Positions 22,999-30,303 of a DNA stretch of 64,000 nucleotides are shown here, piece by piece. The translations under genes and the position numbers were made by a program. The notes beneath the pieces are model-generated. The model searched no databases, was not told the origin of the DNA, and was given only the letters and a program-made list of their open reading frames with translations. Source of the DNA: DAOUJI01 sp965224415 (GTDB lineage Bacteria; Chloroflexota; Dehalococcoidia; Lucifugimonadales; JAGWBF01); NCBI GenBank assembly GCA_965224415.1, contig CBDCZB010000001.1, positions 186,001 through 250,000 on the forward strand, written 5' to 3'. The stretch's first letter is position 1; the number at the start of each line of letters is the position of its first letter.

Positions 22999-23581
22999 CG
23001 GCAGTACCTCCTGAAGAGCCGTCCCGTGTCAAGAATCGGGGCGTAGTAGTAGTAATGGCGGTTCCCCGTCTCCTCCCCCGATTCCCACGCCCTCTCCTCG
23101 GCAGGGGCACGCCTTCCAAAAGCGACAATTGTTCCGGGTTTTCCTTGAGGTCCTTGACGGCCTCTTCGAAGCTCTCGATGTCCTGGAAGTCCCGGTAAAT
23201 GCTGGCGAAGCGAATATAGGCAACTCTGTCCAGTTTCCTAAGCCGCTCCATGACCATGTCTCCGATGATACTCGAGTGGACTTCTGCTTGGCCGAGGCGT
23301 TGCAGCTCCGACTCCACGTCTTCCACCAGCTTTTCCACTTCCCGGTAGGGAACAGGCCTTTTGGTGCAGGCCTTTTGGACGCCGGCGGTCAATTTATCTC
23401 GATTGAATTCCTCGCGCCGCCCGTCTCCCTTTGCCACCATAAGGACTGCGGTCTGGACGCGCTCGTACGTGGTGAACCGGAGGCCGCATTTCGTGCATTC
23501 CCTGCGGCGCCGGACTCCGCTCTCCACTGTACGGGAGTCGGTGACCTTCGAGTCCTCGTAATCGCAATAAGGGCAGCGCAT
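22922..23581 (-). CDS. nrdR: Transcriptional repressor NrdR with C-terminal extension
   Basis: A 219-residue NrdR, the ATP/dATP-sensing repressor of ribonucleotide reductase genes. The N-terminal zinc ribbon (Cys3, Cys6, Cys29, Cys32; MRCPYCDYEDSKVTDSRTVE) and the ATP-cone (about 45-140, VLMVAKGDGRREEFNRDKL) are complete. The family normally ends near residue 150-160. Here a tail of about 65 residues follows, first basic (RRGRGNRGRRRG) and then Pro/Gly-rich. The tail region overlaps the next small gene. Upstream lies a 10-bp inverted repeat probably bound by NrdR itself, and nrdJ is the obvious target next door. Confidence 0.93.
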   Translation of the reverse strand: MRCPYCDYEDSKVTDSRTVESGVRRRRECTKCGLRFTTYERVQTAVLMVAKGDGRREEFNRDKLTAGVQKACTKRPVPYREVEKLVEDVESELQRLGQAEVHSSIIGDMVMERLRKLDRVAYIRFASIYRDFQDIESFEEAVKDLKENPEQLSLLEGVPLPRRGRGNRGRRRGTAITTTTPRFLTRDGSSGGTADEQPQEPDPLGDPQPGSPRNGKSYE

Positions 23582-23630
23582 AGGATTTACCAGTTCTTAG
23601 AAAAAACTAAGAAAATTCTTAAAATCTCAG

Positions 23631-23668
23631 TATCTTGTATATGTTATGTAATCGCATACAAGATATTG
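23631..23668. promoter_or_regulatory. NrdR-type operator upstream of nrdR
   Basis: TATCTTGTAT (23631-23640) and ATACAAGATA (23656-23665) form a perfect 10-bp inverted repeat with 15 bp between arms. The right arm extends to TACAAGATATTG, identical over 12 bp to the sequence inside the nrdJ promoter. A further hairpin, TTCTTAG-A6-CTAAGAA (23594-23613), lies just before the nrdR ATG. Confidence 0.6.
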
Positions 23669-23834
23669 TAAATTCAAGGCTCGCATTGTAGACCCGCTCG
23701 AAAGTCAGTGTCAAGGAATTTATGGCGGCGTCTTTTGCAGGTTTTTGCGGCTGCTCGGCTTTTTGGCCGGTTCGGAGGTTCGGAGAAGGCGTCGGTTGGG
23801 GAGCGACGGCGGAGTGAGGAGGCGGTCAAATCAA

Positions 23835-23863
23835 GAGGCCGTCCGCCATTGGCGGACGGCCTC
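23835..23863 (-). terminator. Hairpin terminator downstream of ftsZ
   Basis: A perfect 13-bp stem (GAGGCCGTCCGCC with GGCGGACGGCCTC) around a 3-nt loop, followed on the minus strand by TTGATTTG. It lies about 100 bp after the ftsZ stop and before the nrdR control region. The rest of the 23582-23959 gap shows no gene. Confidence 0.75.
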
Positions 23864-23959
23864 GAATGTGGTTCTCGGGAGCCTATTCTCTATAAGAAAT
23901 TGTTTGGATCAATGAGTATTCCTCAGGCCGCCGAGAATATTCCTCATGGTTCGGGGGGT

Positions 23960-25126
23960 CTAGCGGAAGAACCCCCTGCTCCGGTTGGACGACTGGTGGC
24001 GAAGGAAGGCAGGGATGTCCAGGTCCTCGGAGTCTTCGGGTATTGCGTCTTTGAGGAGCTTCCGCAGGTCCTCGTCTCTGTGCACCAGGTCCTCGTCAAG
24101 CACGGGGAACGAAGCTGCCACCATAGTCACCTTGACCTCGTCCTCCATCTTGGGGTCCTTGGAGGTGCCGAATATGACGTTGGCGTTAGGGTCCACCATG
24201 TCCTGGATCACCGACGCGGCGTCCTGCACCTCTCGCAGGGAGAGGCTCGTGCCGCCGGTGACGACGAAGAGAAGCCGCTTGGCGCCTTCCAACTCTATGT
24301 CCAGCAGAGGGCTCTTGGTGGCCTGCTTGGCGGCGTCCTTGGCCCTGGTCTCACCCTTGCCTCTTCCGATGGCCAGCCATGCCTGACCGGCGTTGGAAAG
24401 GATGGTCTTGACGTCTGCGAAGTCCACGTTGATTTCGCCGGGGGTTGTAACGACTTCGGCTATGGCCTGGATGCCTTGTTGCAGGACCGAGTCGGCCATG
24501 CGCAGGGCATCGTCCCAGCTGTAGTTGTTTTCCCTTTGTTTGTTCATGGTGAGCAGGCAGTCGTTGGGAATCACAATGAGCGTATCCACGTGCTCTCTGA
24601 GCTTCTCGATGCCGTCCTCAGCGTTCTTTCTCCGGACGGCGGCTTCAAATCCGAAAGGCCTGCTGACTACCGCTACGGTGAGAGCCCCAGACTCTTTGGC
24701 CAGTCTGGCAACGAAGGGTGTGGCTCCGGTGCCCGTGCCTCCGCCCATTCCTGCGGCGAGGAACACCATGTCGGCGCCGTCCAGAGCGTTTTCCAGATCC
24801 TCGCGGGTCTCCTCGGCGGCTTGACGGCCGAGGTCGGGGTTCGCGCCTGAGCCCAAGCCCCGGGTAAGGTCTTCACCAATGACGACGCGGTGGTTGACGT
24901 CGCATCTGGCAAGGTGCTGGGCGTCTGTGTTGATTCCGTAATATTCGACCAGCTGAAGCCGGTCCTTGGGCATTCGTCCTATGGCGTTGCAGCCGCCGCC
25001 TCCCACTCCGAACACCTTGATGACCGGAAGTCCCGGCGGTCGGCTTTCAGGAGCTTTGAAGGCTGGTTGCGTAAGTTCCCCCTGTATGTTGGGCATGTTT
25101 TCCTCTGGTCGTTCCTCGTAACTCAT
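23960..25126 (-). CDS. ftsZ: Cell division protein FtsZ
   Basis: A 388-residue tubulin-like GTPase that forms the division ring. It shows the N-terminal VFGVGGGGCNAIGRM, NTDAQHL, the tubulin signature GMGGGTGTGATPFVA (G-box at 128-134) and the T7-like loop region NVDFADVKTILSNAGQAWLA. The C-terminal tail ends LDIPAFLRHQSSNRSRGFFR, a conserved-tail peptide with a basic end. About 33 residues precede the first strand, longer than in E. coli. ATG at 25124-25126 has AGGAGG upstream. ftsA lies 52 bp upstream and the two are certainly functional partners. Confidence 0.95.
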   Translation of the reverse strand: MSYEERPEENMPNIQGELTQPAFKAPESRPPGLPVIKVFGVGGGGCNAIGRMPKDRLQLVEYYGINTDAQHLARCDVNHRVVIGEDLTRGLGSGANPDLGRQAAEETREDLENALDGADMVFLAAGMGGGTGTGATPFVARLAKESGALTVAVVSRPFGFEAAVRRKNAEDGIEKLREHVDTLIVIPNDCLLTMNKQRENNYSWDDALRMADSVLQQGIQAIAEVVTTPGEINVDFADVKTILSNAGQAWLAIGRGKGETRAKDAAKQATKSPLLDIELEGAKRLLFVVTGGTSLSLREVQDAASVIQDMVDPNANVIFGTSKDPKMEDEVKVTMVAASFPVLDEDLVHRDEDLRKLLKDAIPEDSEDLDIPAFLRHQSSNRSRGFFR

Positions 25127-25178
25127 CGGCGCCTCCTTAATCTATGGTTTTGCCTTGTCCGGACGCTTAGGCGCCCGT

Positions 25179-26420
25179 CTAGGCAGAGACTTTCTCCGAT
25201 TTCCTGAATAACCGTTTACTGAAGTTGACGCGGCCCAGAATGGGCTTTTTGAATTCGGTGTAGGGCCGCTCCTCACCATGGTGTTTAATTCCCCAGAGCA
25301 GGGTTCCAACGCTGGCCGAATAGGCTGTTTTCCGCAGTTCTTGGGGAAGACCTAGGATTCCGGTGGGAAAGCCTATGCGGACAGGCGCGCCCGTCGTTCT
25401 TTCGGCGACCTCCCGGAGACCCGGCATCTCCGCCGTCCCGCCCGTCAACACCATGCCTGCCGGAGGCATCTGCCTCATGCCGGCGTTGCGCAGCCTCATC
25501 ATTACCAGCTTCAACGTCTCGACGATCCGCTCTTGTACGGGTTGGCACATTGCCCGCCGTTTGATCATCCGCACTGGATGTCCCTTAAAGCCAGGCAAGT
25601 GGACATCCTCGGTGGCTTCTACAGCTTCGGGGTTGGCGTGGGAGTGCTTGATCTTCAGCTCCTCGGCCACGTAAAAGGGGACTCCCAGGGCCACCGACAG
25701 GTCTCTGGTCACCTGGTTGCCGCCTACAGGTATGACAGTCGTGAACCAAGGGCTTCCGGTCCGGAACACCACCACGTCGGTGGTGCCGCCGCCGATGTCC
25801 ACCAGCACGGCGCCCATCTCGCGTTCGCCTTCGGTGAGGATGGCTTCGGCTGCAGCCAAAGGTTGGACCACCATGCTTCTCACGGTTATCTTTGCTGTTT
25901 CTACGGACTGGACCAGATTTCTCAGGGCGGACGATTCGCCCATGACGACATGAGACTCCACGTCCACGTTTTCAGCATGGAGTCCCGCCGGGTTGCGTAC
26001 GCTGGTGAGACCGTCGACGGTGTAGCTTATTGGCACTACATGGAGGACTTCCTTGCCGTCGACTTGCATTGGGCGGCTGGCCTGAACCAGGGACATCAGG
26101 TCCTGTTCGGAGATGGGAGTCTCGCCCCGGTCTCCGTTGAGGGAGCTTGTGGTGTTCAAACTGGTGATGTGGTCTCCGCTGACGCTCAGGTAAGCCCAAG
26201 ACACGCCCCGTCCCATGTATCTCTGTGCCTCTTCGAGAGACGCCCTGACGGCCTGCTGCGCCTCTTCCTGGTCGCTTACCTTCCCCTTAAGCATGCCTTG
26301 GGAGGGAACTGTCCCGACGCCCAGTACTTTGAGCTCACCCTCAGGCCCTATGCGAGCGATGATGGAGCAAACCTTCGTCGTTCCCAAGTCTATAGCAGTG
26401 TAGAAAATGTCCTTGGCCAT
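25179..26420 (-). CDS. ftsA: Cell division protein FtsA
   Basis: A 413-residue actin-fold ATPase that anchors FtsZ to the membrane. Phosphate-1 motif YTAIDLGTTKVCSII is at the start. The 1C domain region holds GKVSDQEEAQQAV and GVSWAYLSVSGDHI. Phosphate-2 is VLVDIGGGTTDVVVFRTG, and the adenosine motif is MVLTGGTAEMPGLREV. The C-terminus (FSKRLFRKSEKVSA) is a basic amphipathic helix suitable for membrane binding. It lies 15 bp after rsmH. No ftsQ or ftsL is present beside it. Confidence 0.93.
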   Translation of the reverse strand: MAKDIFYTAIDLGTTKVCSIIARIGPEGELKVLGVGTVPSQGMLKGKVSDQEEAQQAVRASLEEAQRYMGRGVSWAYLSVSGDHITSLNTTSSLNGDRGETPISEQDLMSLVQASRPMQVDGKEVLHVVPISYTVDGLTSVRNPAGLHAENVDVESHVVMGESSALRNLVQSVETAKITVRSMVVQPLAAAEAILTEGEREMGAVLVDIGGGTTDVVVFRTGSPWFTTVIPVGGNQVTRDLSVALGVPFYVAEELKIKHSHANPEAVEATEDVHLPGFKGHPVRMIKRRAMCQPVQERIVETLKLVMMRLRNAGMRQMPPAGMVLTGGTAEMPGLREVAERTTGAPVRIGFPTGILGLPQELRKTAYSASVGTLLWGIKHHGEERPYTEFKKPILGRVNFSKRLFRKSEKVSA

Positions 26421-26435
26421 AGTGTCAGTCCTCTT

Positions 26436-27461
26436 CTAAGAAGATGGGGAGTTCTCTATGCGATCCGCCACTCTGAGTCGGGCGCTCCTGCTGCGGGGAT
26501 TGGCTTGGATTTCGGTCTTGGAAGGAACGACCACCCGTTTGTTCACAAGCCGTATTGAAGCTGTGTGGCCGCAGATGCACATTGGAATCCTGGGAGGGCA
26601 TATGCAGTCTTTGGATTCCCTGGCAAAGGTCGATTTCACCAGCCTGTCCTCCAGGCTGTGGTAGCTGATTACGGCCAGCCTGCCGCCGGGGTTGAGGGTC
26701 GTTACGGCCTGTTCCAGGCTCGATTCCAGAACGTCAAGCTCCGAATTGACTGCGATTCGCAGGGCCTGGAAGGTGCGCGTGGCGGGATGGATCTTTCCGG
26801 GCAGGACCCGCAGCACCTTGGAGACTATCTGTGAAAGGTGCAGAGTCCCTTCCACGGGCCGAGCCGCCACAACGGCCCTGGCTATGGCCCTTGACCTGCG
26901 TTCCTCTCCAAACCGGTGCAGTATGTCGGCCAAGTCGTCCCGAGAGTACTCATTTACTATATGGGCGGCGGTCAGGGGACCCTCCGGGTCGAAGCGCATG
27001 TCCAGCGGCTCGTCCTTGGCAAAGGAAAAGCCGCGTTCTGAGCGCTCGATATGGTAGGAAGAGAACCCCAGGTCCAGCAGTATTCCGTCGGCGTCTTCAA
27101 AGCCCAGCGCAAAAGCGATGTCGTGAATTTGCGCGTAGCTTCCCTGGACCAGCCGGAAGGCGCCGTCGTAGGGCCGTAGACGGACCCCGGCCCCTTGGAT
27201 GACCTCGGGGTCCTTATCGATTCCTAAGAGCCGTCCTCCGGGCATCGCGGCCTGGAGGACGGCGGATGCGTGGCCCCCTTCTCCGACGGTCGCGTCTATG
27301 TACACACCTCCCGACCTCACCGCCAGAAGACGCACCGTCTCTTGGAGAAGCGCAGGCTCGTGTGAGAAAGCTTTGTCCACCACGGCTTCCCCCATCGGGC
27401 CTGGGGCCGTAGACAACGTCGGATTGGCGCCGGTTAGTCTAACCAATTGCTGTCGTCTCAT
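26436..27461 (-). CDS. rsmH: 16S rRNA (cytosine-1402-N4)-methyltransferase RsmH
   Basis: A 341-residue SAM-dependent methyltransferase that modifies C1402 in the ribosomal P site. It shows VYIDATVGEGGHASAVLQA (SAM loop), LLGIDKDPEV, ILLDLGFSSYHIERSERGFS, DEPLDMRFDPEGPLTAAHIV and the C-terminal VISYHSLEDRLVKSTF. The first 22 residues are outside the family consensus. An ATG at 27393-27395 (MGEAVVDKAF) is an alternative start, and neither has a good ribosome-binding site. It heads the division cluster, as in other bacteria, but mraZ is not found upstream. Confidence 0.93.
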   Translation of the reverse strand: MRRQQLVRLTGANPTLSTAPGPMGEAVVDKAFSHEPALLQETVRLLAVRSGGVYIDATVGEGGHASAVLQAAMPGGRLLGIDKDPEVIQGAGVRLRPYDGAFRLVQGSYAQIHDIAFALGFEDADGILLDLGFSSYHIERSERGFSFAKDEPLDMRFDPEGPLTAAHIVNEYSRDDLADILHRFGEERRSRAIARAVVAARPVEGTLHLSQIVSKVLRVLPGKIHPATRTFQALRIAVNSELDVLESSLEQAVTTLNPGGRLAVISYHSLEDRLVKSTFARESKDCICPPRIPMCICGHTASIRLVNKRVVVPSKTEIQANPRSRSARLRVADRIENSPSS

Positions 27462-27794
27462 TTACGAATTCGTCACGGATGAAAGGCCCGCTAATCGACT
27501 TTGTCCTCGCAATTGCCAATCTATGGGTTTGTCGCACCATTGAGCGTTGGGCTTATTCAGAGAAGACCCCCCGTTTCCCAACCGTGCGAACACTCCAAAC
27601 ATGGAGCCTGCGGAAACGGAGGGGAGAATGCTGCCCCCTCCCTACCCCACGAATAAATCATATTGAGGCTAGCAGCATGGACAAATGAAGTACAAGGACT
27701 ATTGTGGGTGTTTTTGGTGAGTTTTTTATTTATTTCTTATTTTTTGGAAAAACCTAAAAGCCAGGGTGATCCGGCGTCGGCCCAATGTAGGCGT
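27462..27794. other. Non-coding interval between divergent rsmH and 27963 genes
   Basis: About 330 bp with no open frame I can support. It includes a 10-bp palindrome ACGAATTCGT (27464-27473) next to the longer rsmH start, and a T-rich stretch (about 27708-27748). Divergent promoters are expected here; only the rightward one at 27795 is clear. Confidence 0.5.
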
Positions 27795-27823
27795 TTGACG
27801 CCTATGGAGCTTGGTGATAATAA
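27795..27823 (+). promoter_or_regulatory. sigma70-like promoter
   Basis: TTGACG (27795-27800), 17-bp spacer, TAATAA (27818-27823). The predicted leader to the GTG at 27963 is about 133 nt and contains GC-rich arms (CCCGGC near 27873 and GCCGGG near 27917) that could pair. Confidence 0.5.
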
Positions 27824-27962
27824 TGTATGAGTTCATTGTGGCGGCGTTGCCCGCCGTATACGGGCTTACTGATCCCGGCCAGGCGTCCAGCAGGACAGGG
27901 TCCTTTAGAACCCCGCCGGGTTATCGGTTTTTAGGATCCAGCGTTTTCCAATAGGAGCGGCT

Positions 27963-28595
27963 GTGTCAGAATTGCTCTACAGAGTCAGCCTGACCATGCA
28001 GGCGGACGACCTGTCCCGAATGGTCTTGGCCAAAGAAGACCTGCCTGGAGAAATGACGGCTTTCGAGGTGGCCCGTGACGGCGAACTGGACAACGAGACG
28101 ATGGCCGACCACAGTTTCCCCGGGAGCACAACCGAGGAAATACGGGCCACCGGCCGCATCTCTGGGTACCTCTCCGAATTCGTCAACACCGATGACCGCG
28201 GGCTCCTGTCTCCTCCTGAAGAGGGGCATGACTTAGTGGCTGCCACGGTTGTACACCTGTTCAACGACATGGACGAAGTGGACCGCTGGATGACCAACAA
28301 GTTCCTGGGTGAGTTCAAGGCCCACGTGGGCCGCGACCTGGGCAGGGGTCAGCAGCTGATTAGGGCGGATGAGTTGGACTTCGACGGCTTTGCGGACAAG
28401 TCCGTGGGGTTGCATACGCTCCAGACCAGCGATTTCGGCTTGGTCTCTTCAACTGTGGTGGACTTCCGCGTCGGGCGGCTTCTCGGGGTGGCGTACCTGG
28501 TGACCGCGGGGGACGTGGAGCGCCGGGCCCAGGTGAGAGAGCTGGGAGCGCTCCTGGAACGCCGCATAGTAAAGACTCTCCTGGGATCCAATTAG
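27963..28595 (+). CDS. Hypothetical protein
   Basis: A 210-residue soluble protein I do not recognise. It has no signal peptide or membrane helix. Segments such as SELLYRVSLTMQADDLSRMV, VVHLFNDMDEVDRWMTNKFL and GLVSSTVVDFRVGRLLGVAY give a mixed alpha/beta composition. The GTG start has AGGAG seven bases upstream, and the promoter at 27795-27823 would drive it. A flavodoxin gene follows 81 bp downstream on the same strand. Codon use fits the surrounding genome, so it is a real gene of unknown role. Confidence 0.65.
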   Translation: MSELLYRVSLTMQADDLSRMVLAKEDLPGEMTAFEVARDGELDNETMADHSFPGSTTEEIRATGRISGYLSEFVNTDDRGLLSPPEEGHDLVAATVVHLFNDMDEVDRWMTNKFLGEFKAHVGRDLGRGQQLIRADELDFDGFADKSVGLHTLQTSDFGLVSSTVVDFRVGRLLGVAYLVTAGDVERRAQVRELGALLERRIVKTLLGSN

Positions 28596-28676
28596 TCCAG
28601 GCTTCCTAAACGGGACGGCGTTCGCCGGGGCAGTCGTTCGCATGACAGATTCAAGCGCCGGATATTAGGCCCTCCC

Positions 28677-29195
28677 ATGTCCAAAGACGTTGTCACGATA
28701 CTGACGCTTTACGACGCGCGAGGACCCTTGATTGGGCCGTTGGCTGAGGCGATTTCTCTTGGCGTGTCCCGGGTTACGGGAGCCGAGTGCAGACTAAGGA
28801 CGTTGGCCGATGCAAAGAGGGATGACTTGCTGGAATCCGACGGCCTAGTCCTGGGCTCTCCCAACTGGAGCGGGATCACCGGCGACCTGAAGCGCTGGCT
28901 GGATGACCAGGGAGATTTCTGGGAGGACGGCTCCTTGAGAGGCAAGGTCGGTGCGGCGTTCACCACTGGCAGGGGCCTCCACTCAGGACTGGAGTTCACT
29001 TTGCTGGGTCTCATTCACTGGATGCTGGCCGGCGGAATGATTGTGGCGGGCCTGCCCTGGTCCGAGGACATGAAGCAGTCGGGTTCCTACTATGGGGCTA
29101 CCGCGACCGGCCGCCAGGTCACAGAGACGGACTTGGCGCAAGCAGAGGCCCTGGGAGAACGTGTTGCGCTGACCGCCATTAAGCTGTCTAAGTGA
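28677..29195 (+). CDS. Flavodoxin/WrbA-like family protein
   Basis: A 172-residue flavodoxin-fold protein. The first strand and loop (VVTILTLYDARGPLIGPLAE) depart from the usual TGxTxxxA phosphate loop. The second region, SDGLVLGSPNWSGITGDLKR followed by WLDD, is the typical GSPxxxGxxxxxxKxFxD segment. The third, GKVGAAFTTGRGLHSGLE, matches the flavin-ring loop. It is probably an FMN-binding NAD(P)H quinone reductase or electron carrier. The altered first loop makes FMN binding likely but not certain. Confidence 0.75.
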   Translation: MSKDVVTILTLYDARGPLIGPLAEAISLGVSRVTGAECRLRTLADAKRDDLLESDGLVLGSPNWSGITGDLKRWLDDQGDFWEDGSLRGKVGAAFTTGRGLHSGLEFTLLGLIHWMLAGGMIVAGLPWSEDMKQSGSYYGATATGRQVTETDLAQAEALGERVALTAIKLSK

Positions 29196-29243
29196 ACAGG
29201 CGGCGGACCTGCGGAGCATCCTACGAAAAGCCTCTAAATTTTG

Positions 29244-29272
29244 TTGACACGGTTCAGGTTTGTTGGTAGAGT
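29244..29272 (+). promoter_or_regulatory. sigma70-like promoter of the ribosomal superoperon
   Basis: Perfect TTGACA (29244-29249), 17-bp spacer, TAGAGT (29267-29272). The predicted start near 29279 gives a leader of about 30 nt before rpsL. It is the main visible promoter for the roughly 20 kb of plus-strand genes that follow. Confidence 0.7.
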
Positions 29273-29308
29273 ATCCAATTGTCGCCGGAGACGCCGGGAG
29301 GGGTTTTT

Positions 29309-29725
29309 ATGCCTACAGTAAATCAGCTGGTTCGGAAGGGGCGCAAGAAGGTCATTAAGAAGACCAAGGCGCCCGCCATGCACTGGCTGCAGAACTCTCT
29401 CAAGAACCGAACGGTCTGGGGCCCTGGGGCGCCTCAACGCAGAGGCGTCTGCGTCCAAGTGCGGACTATGACGCCCAAGAAGCCCAACTCGGCCCTGAGG
29501 AAAATAGCCCGTGTCAGGCTAACCAACGGTTTCGAAGTCACGGCGTACATCGGAGGAGAAGGACACAACCTCCAGGAACACTCGGTGGTGTTAATACGAG
29601 GCGGAAGGGTCAAGGACCTGCCCGGCGTGCGCTACCACGTAGTCAGGGGGGCTCTCGACTGCGAGGGCGTCCAGGACCGTGGCCGCGGCCGGAGCAAGTA
29701 CGGGGCCAGCCGCCGGCGGCGCTAG
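29309..29725 (+). CDS. rpsL: 30S ribosomal protein S12
   Basis: A 138-residue S12, part of the decoding centre. MPTVNQLVRKGRKKVIKKTK opens the protein, and TPKKPNSALRKIARVRLTNG (from residue 55) is the invariant loop contacting the A site. Residues about 24-42 (MHWLQNSLKNRTVWGPGAP) form an insertion compared with E. coli S12, as in long-form S12 proteins. An open frame extends ten codons upstream, but GGGAGGGG before this ATG fixes the start. First gene of the str part of the operon. Confidence 0.96.
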   Translation: MPTVNQLVRKGRKKVIKKTKAPAMHWLQNSLKNRTVWGPGAPQRRGVCVQVRTMTPKKPNSALRKIARVRLTNGFEVTAYIGGEGHNLQEHSVVLIRGGRVKDLPGVRYHVVRGALDCEGVQDRGRGRSKYGASRRRR

Positions 29726-29771
29726 CCCGCTTCGGGTTGTTCCCGAGACTTGCCAGGATCGGTCCTTAACG

Positions 29772-30242
29772 ATGTCCAGAAGAAGAAGAGCAGAAAGACG
29801 CCATGTGTCGGCGGACGCCCGCTATAGCAGCGTGGAGCTTGCCCGTTTCATCAACAAGATAATGATGAAGGGCAAGAAGACGGTTGCGCAGCGAATAGTG
29901 TACGCCGCCCTGAACCTCGTAGAACAGGACGCAAAGAGGCCTCCGTTGGAGGTCTTTGACCAGGCCCTGAAGAACGCCACCCCACTCCTGGAAGTGCGTC
30001 CCAGAAGGGTGGGAGGGGCAACATACCAAGTCCCCACTGAGTTACGAGCCTCCCGCAGCGAGGCGCTGGCCATCCGCTGGATAATACGCGGAGCCAGAGC
30101 CCGCAAGGGAATGCCGATGAGGCGGAAGCTGGCCCTGGAACTCTTGGAGGCATCCAGAGGCGAGGGTTCCGCCGTCAGGCGTCGAGAAGAGCTTCACCGC
30201 ATGGCTGAAGCCAACCGGGCCTTCGTTCACTACAGGTGGTAG
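29772..30242 (+). CDS. rpsG: 30S ribosomal protein S7
   Basis: A 156-residue S7, primary 16S rRNA binder of the head domain. It shows DARYSSVELARFINKIMMKG, VEVRP-type LLEVRPRRVGGATYQVPTEL and the C-terminal MAEANRAFVHYRW. An open frame extends upstream through the end of rpsL; the ATG at 29772 is where homology starts. Length matches the family exactly. Confidence 0.96.
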   Translation: MSRRRRAERRHVSADARYSSVELARFINKIMMKGKKTVAQRIVYAALNLVEQDAKRPPLEVFDQALKNATPLLEVRPRRVGGATYQVPTELRASRSEALAIRWIIRGARARKGMPMRRKLALELLEASRGEGSAVRRREELHRMAEANRAFVHYRW

Positions 30243-30303
30243 CGCACCCAGCCCGGTAAGCTCTTGTCGCCGTGAGGTCTTGATTCAAATCAGGTTGTAA
30301 ACC

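Noticed and set aside
23708..24850. Long plus-strand open frame of about 380 codons
   Set aside because: It is antisense to ftsZ, which has complete family motifs; the frame has no recognisable domain.
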